This document shows positions 44,041-64,000 of a DNA stretch of 64,000 bases, one piece after another. Made by a program: the position numbers and the translations under genes. The notes beneath the pieces were generated by a model, which was given only the letters and a program-made list of their open reading frames with translations, searched no databases and was not told the origin of the DNA. The stretch spans positions 60,749,001 to 60,813,000 of the forward strand of contig NC_133183.1 of assembly GCF_049306965.1 (NCBI RefSeq), in the 5' to 3' direction. This stretch comes from Danio rerio. Taxonomy: Eukaryota > Chordata > Actinopteri > Cypriniformes > Danionidae. The stretch's first letter is position 1, and every line of letters starts with the position of its first letter.

Positions 44041-44519
44041 ACTTTTAAATTCTTTATTGATTTAGTTTGTTTTTACAGAAACAGATGCTTATGATTAGGA
44101 ATAAACTATATTTGCTAATAAATTGGAAAAAGCAGTGATGACTGTACACCTTCAGCATTCATGCAGTGACAGAAGTACACAGAATGCATGTGATTCGGTG
44201 AGTCATGTGACGTCACTGTGGTAAAGACATGGCAGTAACATTGTAATAAATGCATTACTGAACGTATTTCAGTGAGTATTACAGAAGTGAAAACCACAAA
44301 GCTACTGTATATGTACCACAAACTCTGTTTTGTGTGACCAATAACTTTGTGTAGCATAACATGGTATGATGACACAAACACACTGACCTAGCATTCATTT
44401 ACATATACTCAGAATTTGCTAAATCATAACAGCCCATATGGCAGTAAATTGCGCATTATTTTACGCAGCAATCTCCTTGAGAGGTTTTGAGAGAAAAACA
44501 AAGAGTCAGAGAGACATAC

Positions 44520-44620
44520 CTTCAACTCTTCGCGTTTACCGTCGCAGCTGTCCGAATCTTCTCAAAAGCGGTTCAACACAAAACCACCAATGTTCTGCTG
44601 CTCCAGATGCACATCAGCTG
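44520..44620 (-). other. Candidate 5' UTR exon of the Rab7-like gene
   Basis: A consensus donor GAAG|GTATGT lies on the minus strand at 44520/44519, 1.95 kb upstream of the first coding exon. The sequence to its right is CpG-richer ('cgcgtttaccgtcgcagctg') than the neighbourhood. The transcription start is not visible, and the right boundary given is nominal. Confidence 0.45.
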
Positions 44621-46052
44621 TTGAAGAGCAGTATGTGTTTCCTCCTGGCAGAACAGGACATGACTGGAGTCACAAGGGACTGACGCAAAATACTGATGAT
44701 CGAATCGCGAGCGCGTTTTGTTTATTGATTCATTCGAACCGACTCGAATGAGATTTGAATTGTTGACCGTAATTCCAAACTATATGAAGAAGGCAACGCT
44801 GTAAATACGTTTAACAACACAAATGTAGATATTATAAACAATGTGTGCGCTTAAATGTATTTTACTACGAAATTAGTTGTTTCAAGCGAACTGTTTGGAA
44901 TGTTCGAACGAGCCGATTCGTTCAAATGATTCGGACTTTACATTGCAAGGAAAAGCCCCTGCTTCCTCGTTCTCGAACGACTCCAAGATGGCGAGAAGGA
45001 AAAATGGATCAAACCACTTTAGGACAACTTAACTTAGTTTGTACATTATTACCATTTTTTATGTATTTGTTTTCTCTTCATAAATCAAATGTATGTTTAT
45101 ATTATACAATTTTAATTATTATTTTTTAAGAAAGCTAATATTGAAGAAAGCTATTTCATACTATCAAAGGGCTGCCCCCTATACATCTTGTTTTGATGTA
45201 CTTTAGGGGGGATCAATTGTTAATTAGGGGAATCAATCCCCCCCCCAATTTGTTTTGTACAACATGAAGGAATTGCTTGTATTTAACTTTTTAAATTTGT
45301 TTTCTCTTCTGACAATTTATTTGTGTTAAATTTAAGCTAACAAATTAAATTTAGTAATGTTCAATTTAATTTGTTTGTTTAAATTCAGCTCAAATAAATT
45401 ATTTACAACCACTTACCTTTATCTTTGAATCATTTTTTTCACTAGTACAGATATATATTTTTTTTATTTCTCTTGCAGAGATATTCTGATACATTTATAA
45501 AATGTCCATCCATAATTCGTTATAATCCTAAATTTTATAAAGTGGATTAAATTAATAAGGTGGCCAATTTAATGAAGTTACAAAACATTCAATTTAAACG
45601 TGCGAATGTGTATATGATCAAATTTAAAGGGGAAAGACACACTCAAAAATTACTTTTGCTGCTTGTTCAATCGAATTATTTAAAATGAGATGAAACAACA
45701 CAATTGCTTTAATAGAAGTGTTTTTTGGGGGGGATAACTTAATTGTTTTATGTTCAATCTACTTACATTTCTAAAATTTATTAAGTTAACGTAATCGATT
45801 TGTTTTGTGACAACATTAAGGAATTGCTTGCAGCATTTTTACAGTGCAGCACAGATATTTTTTTTTTACCTCCGGTCTTCGTCCATTCCCTCTGTCATGT
45901 GATTATTCAACTTTATTAGCATTTATTTTTCTCTTAATAAATACACACACAAAAAATGATGTCTGCAGTTTAGTTGTGTTGAATTAAAAAAAAAAACTAA
46001 TTAAAAGTAGTAATGTTCAACTTAATTTGTTTGTTTAAATTCAGCCCAGTGT

Positions 46053-46190
46053 GTCGCGGTAACGCAGTCGGTAGCACATTCGCCTCACAGCAAGAAGGTC
46101 GCTGGTTCGAGCCTCGGCTGGGTCAGTTAGTGTTTTTATGTGGAGTTTGCATATTCTTCCTGTGTTTGCATGGGGTTGCCGGTTTTCATT
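46053..46190 (+). mobile_element. DANA 5' fragment
   Basis: 'gcggtaacgcagtcggtagc' through 'gctggttcgagcctcggctg' to 'catggggttgccggttttc'. The 3' part is missing here; a separate 3' part lies at 46459-46615. Confidence 0.85.
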
Positions 46191-46458
46191 ATAATATTCA
46201 TAAAATAAATCAAATAAAATTATGATATGAAAAAAGTGTTGCATGCAGAACTGTTGCAAACAATTTATTTGTGTTGAATTTAAACAAACAAATTTAATTT
46301 AATAATGTTCAACTTAATTTGTTTGTTTAAATTTAACACAAATAAATTGTTTACAACCACTTAATGTAAAAAAAATTGAGTAAATCCAAGGAATCATCTT
46401 TGAATAATTTTTTCAGTGTACAAGTCAGAAGTCATGTATGCTAAAATTGATTTTTGTA

Positions 46459-46615
46459 AATGAGTGTGTATGGATGTTTCCCAGTGATGAGTTGCAGCTG
46501 GAAGGGCATCCGCTGCGTAAAACATGTGCTGGATAAGTTGGCAGTTCATTTCGCTATAGTGACCCCAGATTAATAAAGGGACTAAGCAGAAAAGAAAATG
46601 AATGAATGAATAAAT
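46459..46615 (+). mobile_element. DANA 3' fragment
   Basis: 'atgagtgtgtatggatgttt'-type start, 'cagctggaagggcatccgct', 'gactaagcagaaaagaaaat' and (GAAT)n. Confidence 0.85.
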
Positions 46616-47299
46616 AAATTCAGCCCAAATAAATTGTTTACAATTACCTAACTTAAGTAAACCCAAGAAATCATATTTGAATCATTTTTTTTACTAGTAC
46701 AGATATTTTTTTATTTCTCTTGCAGAGATATTGATACATTCATAAAACGTACATCCATAATTCGTTTTAATCCAAAATTTTATAAAGTGGATTAAATTAT
46801 TAACGTAGTAAATTTAATGAAGTTATAAAATGTTCAATTTAAACACGCGAATATGATCAAATTAGTAGGGGAAAGACACTCAATAATGACTTTTGCTTCT
46901 TGTTCAAACTACTTATTTAAAATAAGTTGAAACAACACAATTCTGTGTTTGTTTTATGTTCAATGGATTATGTTAATGTAATCGATTTTCGGAAGGATCT
47001 GTGTGCAGCATTTTTTCAGTCCAGAACAGTCGATTTTTTTATTTTATTTTTTTTTTATTTGCCTGAGGATATTATCGCCTCTGTCATGTGATTTTCACAT
47101 TTTTCTGTTCTTTTAACCCCTGACTCATTCACACTTCCTCAAAGCGTCACGTATAACGATCTACTTCCTTATCTCATATCTGTTTTTCCTATGTAATATA
47201 ATTTTACACAAATGTCCTAATTAGGCTCGAAACTTTCTTTAAACTATAATGTTTCATGTAATTCCATAAGAGAAAATCCTTACCGTGCCGAATAACCCC

Positions 47300-47604
47300 A
47301 CGGATGAAATTGGGGTCCTGATGTTGGAAAGGGGCGTGGAGAAGCTGCCGTGACATATTTGTGATTGATGGGTGTTTCGTCCAATGAGCTAAGCGTATAC
47401 GTGAACGTCAGCATTCTATTAGCCAATCGAATTTCCTGTAGCTGACGCCCGACTCATCTTTGACAGCATACAGAGAAGCGAAACCTCAATATTGTCGGTC
47501 TTCCTGTGATTGTAGGTTGTATTTTCCACATTTGCAGCATGACAGCGAGCGCTTTAACGCAGTGATTGTGTAATATTTCTGAAGGCTCGATACGTCGCGA
47601 TACG
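47300..47604 (+). promoter_or_regulatory. Promoter and 5' UTR exon of the Drp1-like gene
   Basis: A consensus donor GATACG|GTAAGG at 47604/47605 ends a noncoding first exon. The 300 bp before it are CpG-richer than the surroundings and hold CCAAT boxes (47381-47385 and 47418-47422). No TATA box is evident. The next exon, 1.7 kb downstream, carries the ATG. Confidence 0.6.
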
Positions 47605-48117
47605 GTAAGGATATTATTTTGTGAAACAGGCTTTGCTAATGTTATTACCGCTTCTCTTGTCATGTCACCTTGTTCTTCTGTCAGCATCACATCCTACAGG
47701 GATGATGTCTGTCGTGTAATATTAAATATAAATGCTAATTAATAATATTAGGGAATTAATTATCAAATTATAGCCATTTCATTGCACATATAACCCATTT
47801 GGGGCATCTGCTCAGTCTTGCATAGGCTAACATTACATGTACACATGTGAGGAGACAGCTAGCATGGAAAATAACAATAATAACGCTCGAAAATGTTTAA
47901 TTTCTCTGAATTTGCGATTTATTGTTACGTGTTTGAGTAAACTGTTTATTCTGCATACTACTAATGGCATTTCCTTCCATTTTAAAATAAAAATAATGTT
48001 ATTCAGAGCATTTTTTCACTATAAAATAACAGAATGCAGCATGTTTACAGTAAATTGTTTGTAATCAGGGATCGGACTCAGTGATTTGGGGGCCCTAAGC
48101 AATTTTAGGTTTGGGTA

Positions 48118-48525
48118 GGCCCACACGGAATCTGCGCGCGCAGAATTCCGCAGATTTTCCAAAGAATTCCGCAGATTTCTGTGTGTAAATCTATATTTAT
48201 TTAGTTTTTTTTATTAATTACAGTACTATTATTGACCAATATGAAAATGTTCATCTGATTTATGCTCAATGCAGTTTGTATAGTAATATTTTCTGTCTTT
48301 TACTAGATAAATTATTTGAGAGACTTGCTTTGTTTACCAAATAAAGTGCATCTAACTGGATTTGCAATTTAAACATTAAATAAAAGTTTAAAAGGTATTA
48401 CCTTCTATTTTACATATTAAGATTTTAGTTATTATACTCCCAAAATAATTCCGCAGATATCCACAGATTTTTACCAAAATTCTCTGCAGAAATAGCAAAA
48501 AACTTCCGCAGATTCGGTCTGGCCC
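48118..48525. mobile_element. TIR short element (ACGGAATCTGCG family)
   Basis: Left 'cacacggaatctgcgcgcgc' and right 'ttccgcagattcggtctggc' are inverted relatives. Inner repeats 'gaattccgcagatttt' and 'aattccgcagatatccacag' occur near both ends. In the first intron of the Drp1-like gene. Confidence 0.6.
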
Positions 48526-48741
48526 TGGGTATGGGTCACTTGCATTGAAACTAAAAACACTTTCTTTTCCTATAGATATTTTTTTTCTGTAGATTCATTT
48601 AGTTAGTTTTTTTGTTTGTTTTTGTAAATAAACTGCATGCTAAAAAATGGAACCTTTATCTTATTAATGTAAAATTAAATTAAAATTAAAACAAGTAAAT
48701 TTCCACTATTTATGAGGCCCCGGGTTTTGAAAAGAAATTCA

Positions 48742-49078
48742 TTCATTCATTTTCTTTTCGGCTTAATCACAGTGGAATGAACCGCCAACTTATTCAGCAC
48801 ATGTTTTACGCAGTGGATGCCCTTCCAGCTGCAACCCATCTCTGGGAAAAATCCATACACACTCATTCACTACAGACAATTTAGCCTTCCCAATTCACCT
48901 GTACCACATGTCTTTCGACTGTGGGGGAGACTGGAGCATCTGTAGGAAACCCACGCGAATCCAGGGAGAACATGCAAACTCCACACAGAAACGCCAACTG
49001 ACCCAGCCGAGGCTCGAACCAGCGACCTTCTTGCTATGAGGCGACAGCACTACCTACTGCGCCACTGCGTCGCCCCGT
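48742..49078 (-). mobile_element. DANA-type SINE, minus strand, near full length
   Basis: 'ttttcggcttaatcacagtg', 'gcccttccagctgcaaccca', head 'gaggcgacagcactacctac' to 'cgccactgcgtcgccc'. It abuts the Tc1-type fragment that follows and was probably inserted into it. Confidence 0.9.
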
Positions 49079-49273
49079 TCTGCAGACAATCAAAACTAAA
49101 TATTGCTTAAGAGGGCTAATAATATTGACCTTAAAATGGTTTTAAAAGAATTAAAAACTGCTTTTATTCTAGCTGAAATAAAACAAGCAAGACTTTCTCC
49201 AGAAGAAAAAATATTATGGGAAATAATGTGAAAAATTACTTGCTCATGATTCCTCGAACCCTTCAACTGTATG
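49079..49273 (+). mobile_element. Tc1/mariner-type short element, right half
   Basis: 'gttctgcagacaatcaaaac', 'ttgaccttaaaatggtttta', 'aagactttctccagaagaaa' and end 'ccttcaactgta'. It stops 35 bp before the start-codon exon of the Drp1-like gene, so it supplies sequence right next to that splice acceptor. Confidence 0.85.
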
Positions 49274-49309
49274 TCAGCTTGACACAGATATTTTCTTTCT
49301 CTTGCAGAG

Positions 49310-61103
<11,794 letters not shown>

Positions 61104-61357
61104 GTCAGTTACAGAGGCATCTCTACACATGAACACAAGTTCAGTCGTTCAAAACTGAACCGTCTTTTCACAGTAAAACACAAGAATTGAAGCAAATAGT
61201 GCCATACGTTTTGAGAAAAGCCGTCACAAAATCTTAAGGCTGCAAATATGTAAGACAAATGTGTCTGCAAGTTCCCGGAGGAACTGACCCCCCGCAACCT
61301 GACGTGGGAGTACGGTTTTTTCCGTCCACCGAATTTTTTTTTTGACAGGCGTATTAA

Positions 61358-61983
61358 CATGAGGTGTGGGTGAATTGGGTAAGCTAAATTGGCCGTAGTG
61401 TATGTGTGGGATTGAGTGTGTATGGGTGTTTCCCAGTGATGGGTTGCAGCTGGAAGGGCATCTGCTGATATGCTGGCTAAGTTGGCGGTTCATTCCGCTG
61501 TGGTGACTCCAGATTAATAAAAGGACTAAGCAGTGAAGAAAAGGAATGAATAAACAAACCACTTTATTTTCATTAACGTAAACAACGATGAATAAATACT
61601 GCAATAAATGTGATGTTCATGTTGGTTAATACATCAATTAATATAACCTTATTTTTATCGTATTATACTTATTGAAAAAAATGTAAAACCTATTTTTAAA
61701 TAAGTAAAATACGGTAAAAATCTATTTTAAAAAACAAGGCTTGTGTTTTCCCTAATTTGGACACAGAAGAAATATGATTTGTATTTTCACAATAATAAAC
61801 AATTACTGTACGTTCGTTTATTTATTTAGATTTTGTTTCCTGAAACATTTAAAAGTTTGCAAAATATCAATATAATTCTGAATCATAATTTTGACCTGAT
61901 TCTGGAAAACAAACAAACATTTTACTCTAAGATTGATCACAGAAAAATTTTATAATTTTTTTTCTTGTTTTTAAATATTTATT
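61358..61983 (+). repeat. Second copy of the 28983-29610 segment
   Basis: Begins inside a DANA ('acatgaggtgtgggtgaatt') and ends at 'cttgtttttaaatatttatt', where it meets the right copy of the 60523 repeat. About 97% identical by eye to the first copy. Confidence 0.9.
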
Positions 61984-61984
61984 A

Positions 61985-62137
61985 TCCTCTGCTTTTTGCT
62001 GTATGTGGGCGGAGTAATACACAAGTGTGAAGAGGCTGGAAGAGTGCTGTTATTGCAGAATTTCTCACGACTATCAGCCAATCAGATTAAAGAACCAGAC
62101 AGAGCTGTTGTATAAACATGAATAACCCATACTATTT
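61985..62137 (+). repeat. Direct repeat flanking a Drp1-like exon, right copy
   Basis: Matches 60523-60673 from 'atcctctgctttttgctgta' to 'aacccatactattt' with very few changes. Confidence 0.85.
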
Positions 62138-62234
62138 GACAACCCATTTTACCCCCTTTTCAAGATTTAAGATAAGCCTTTTGTGTCTCCAGAATGTGTC
62201 TGCAAAGTTTCAGCTCAAAACACCCATCAGGTTA

Positions 62235-62371
62235 TTTAACCGGAAACCGGAGCACCCGGAGGAAACACGGGGAGAACATGCAAACTCCACACAGAAATGC
62301 CCAGCTGGTTCTCGAACCAGCGACCTTTTTGCTGTGAGGCGATTGTGCTACCCACTGCGCCACCGTGACAT
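62235..62371 (-). mobile_element. DANA 5' fragment, minus strand
   Basis: 'ccggagcacccggaggaaac', 'ggttctcgaaccagcgacct' and head 'gctacccactgcgccaccgt'. The 3' half is missing. Confidence 0.85.
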
Positions 62372-62455
62372 TTATGACGTTACAATTGTGCACATACAGT
62401 AGTTCATTTACTTAAAACTTTTAAGGCCACGGGTTAACTACTTTTTAAAGTAAAG

Positions 62456-63646
62456 CAGTGCTCGAAATGAACTTTTTTACTTGGTAGCACCGGTGCTCCC
62501 AACTTCAAAAATTTAGGAGCACCAGAAAAAATTTAGGAGCACCCACCAAAAATGAATGAGCAATGCTGCAAATTGTATTTCAAGGGACTTATTGTATTTT
62601 AAAACAACATCAATTAGGACTAACAAAAACCAGAAAGAACTAACTAATGCTGAGATGACATTGATATTTGTGTGCAATAATTGCAAAATGTGTATGTCTA
62701 ATAATTATAGAATATTAATGATGATGAAAATGACAATAATAGTAACAATAAATTACATTTCTCATCATCATGCTGCCTTGAATGTGCTTTAATGTAAGTT
62801 ATCTGCTATAAAAAGGTACTTTCTGAAAAATAAATGTATAGTTTGCATCAAACAAAAATGAAGCATTGCAGTAAGAAATATTTATTTTGTACAGCTAAAC
62901 AGCATATATATGCATGTCAGTTTAATAAATAATATTTCTGCTAAAAAACAAACAAAAGATTATTAAATTCAAGGCTGAAAGCTGCAAAACAGTCATCAGT
63001 AATCAAATAAAAAAAATAAAATACACCTCAAGAAATAGTAGGCAAAACAAAGTAAGTAAAGTCTCACTTCTATCACTCTTTAAAAGTTTTTGTTTTAGTT
63101 TATGTCAATTTAAAAGTTCCGTCTGAGCTGATTTTCATTTTTCTGTGTTTGTGGAAAAGCAGGCAGGTTTCAGTGTAAACTTAGTAAAGGCGAGCTTCTT
63201 TGGTGATGATATGTACAGTATTAGATTTGACTTTTAGCGGACATTTGCGCTAAACACTCGAGATTCGGGCACCTTCTCCGAAAAGTACGTACTCGATTGA
63301 TCTCAGCTGGCGGATCAATATTCACCACGTGTCATGATCGCTCTCATCTGCGCCTCAACTTTAGGTGGGGTTTGCACTTTGCAAACCTGTGTGCTTTAAG
63401 TTTTCACTCTTTAGCCGTTTGCATTTCCCGTGGACATAAAAGCTCCCTCCCTGTAACAGCGGAAAGCCTTGAGTGAATGACAGCTAATATGAACCAATAT
63501 AGCTGCAGGGAAGAGCGATTCAGCACGTATTTAGAAAAAATCAAAACAGGTCGCACTAATGCGCACTATAAATAATATATTATGAGGTCGCATCGATTAA
63601 TTTTCGGGCGCATATGCGACCGAAATGGTCGCAATTTCGAGCCCTG
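62456..63646. mobile_element. hAT-like element, about 1.2 kb
   Basis: The ends CAGTGCTCGAAATGAAC and the complement of 'gcaatttcgagccctg' are hAT-style. TAAAG occurs at both outer borders, but a full 8-bp duplication is not clear. Inner text 'ggtagcaccggtgctcccaa' and 'ggcgcatatgcgaccgaaat' lie near the ends. No transposase frame is visible. Confidence 0.65.
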
Positions 63647-64000
63647 TAAAGTCAACTAATCATTTTAAAAGCAGCAGGTTTACTCACTTATTTTAAGAAA
63701 GTCGACTAATCATTTTTAACAGTGTACTCATTTATGCTGAGCACTGTATATATGAAGCCCTGAAGGCACAACAGCCTGATGAACCAACCATAAGGGTTAG
63801 AAAGAGGGTAAATGATCACCATGTAGAAGTTCATCACAACATAAAACATTATATAACATCCTTTTAGGCTGTAAAGGAAAAATAAAGTGCTGCAAAAAAA
63901 AACAAAAAAAAAAAACATTTGACTTCTTTCACTGCAGCAGAAACATAATCAGCCATGCGAAGAAGCATTGCTACATTTTAACAGTGTCATTTTCTCACAT
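63647..64000. other. No gene seen
   Basis: AT-rich sequence with a poly-A stretch at 63894-63916. It is expected to be intron of the Drp1-like gene. Confidence 0.5.

Larger units (their letters stand above)
45240..46960. repeat. Cluster of related AT-rich short elements
   Basis: Words such as 'gttcaacttaatttgtttgt', 'aataaattgtttacaaccac', 'cactagtacagatat' and 'tgttttatgttcaatctact' recur two or three times, partly as inverted pairs (a palindrome centres near 46305). DANA pieces at 46053-46190 and 46459-46615 interrupt them. No gene is visible. Confidence 0.6.

Noticed and set aside
62118-62402. A 94-residue plus-strand protein
   Set aside because: It is read across a DANA fragment and the end of a local repeat.
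61104-64000. The next Drp1 exon (SQLDINNKK-type) within the window
   Set aside because: No sequence encoding the expected continuation with splice sites was seen; it must lie to the right.

Overview
This window looks like nuclear DNA of a cyprinid fish, almost certainly zebrafish (Danio rerio) or a close relative. Four spliced vertebrate genes plus the first exon of a fifth lie in a sea of repeats typical of zebrafish: DANA-type tRNA-derived SINEs, a 5S-rRNA-derived SINE fragment, Tc1/mariner elements and their short derivatives, hAT-like and Harbinger-like elements, L1 and L2 LINE tails, and (AT)n, (GA)n and (ATT)n microsatellites. No prokaryotic gene, CRISPR array, LTR retrovirus or Polinton was recognised. 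Species identity and gene symbols rest on remembered protein sequences, not on a search.

Layout. 1-3,200: an L1 tail, a DANA copy split by a hAT-like element, SINE3 and tRNA-like fragments. 3,206-3,404 (minus): first coding exon of a type I cGMP-dependent protein kinase, beta-type leucine zipper; the rest of that gene lies off the left edge. 5,679-10,716 (plus): a beta-2-microglobulin gene (b2ml-like) with X1- and Y-box-like promoter motifs, followed by a roughly 300-bp tandem repeat array at 11.2-13.1 kb. 14-17 kb: SINEs, an L2-like and an L1 LINE 3' end. 17,407-26,149 (plus): ubl4a, complete in four coding exons, introns loaded with DNA-transposon derivatives. 26.5-32.6 kb: a TTAA-flanked element, DANA copies and a roughly 205-bp tandem array. 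32,959-42,556 (minus): a complete Rab7-family GTPase gene in five coding exons with a C-terminal tail unlike Rab7a. 42.6-47.3 kb: LINE remains, the probable Rab7-like 5' UTR exon and repeats. 47.3-61.1 kb (plus): the 5' part (GTPase domain) of a Drp1-class dynamin gene that continues off the right edge. 61.1-64 kb: duplicated segments and a hAT-like element.

The genes do not form a pathway or operon. Their products act in cGMP signalling, MHC class I assembly, tail-anchored-protein targeting, late-endosome traffic and organelle division. The most notable host-gene observations are (i) the Drp1-like gene is not the canonical dnm1l sequence I remember, yet keeps an in-frame 39-nt exon exactly where mammalian DNM1L has its alternative A-insert; (ii) the Rab7-like gene has an almost invariant GTPase core but a replaced C-terminal tail; (iii) an MHC-type X/Y promoter module survives in front of the b2m paralogue. 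The most notable repeat observations are multi-level nests of transposons, including a GC-rich 8-bp-TSD family inserted into its own relative.
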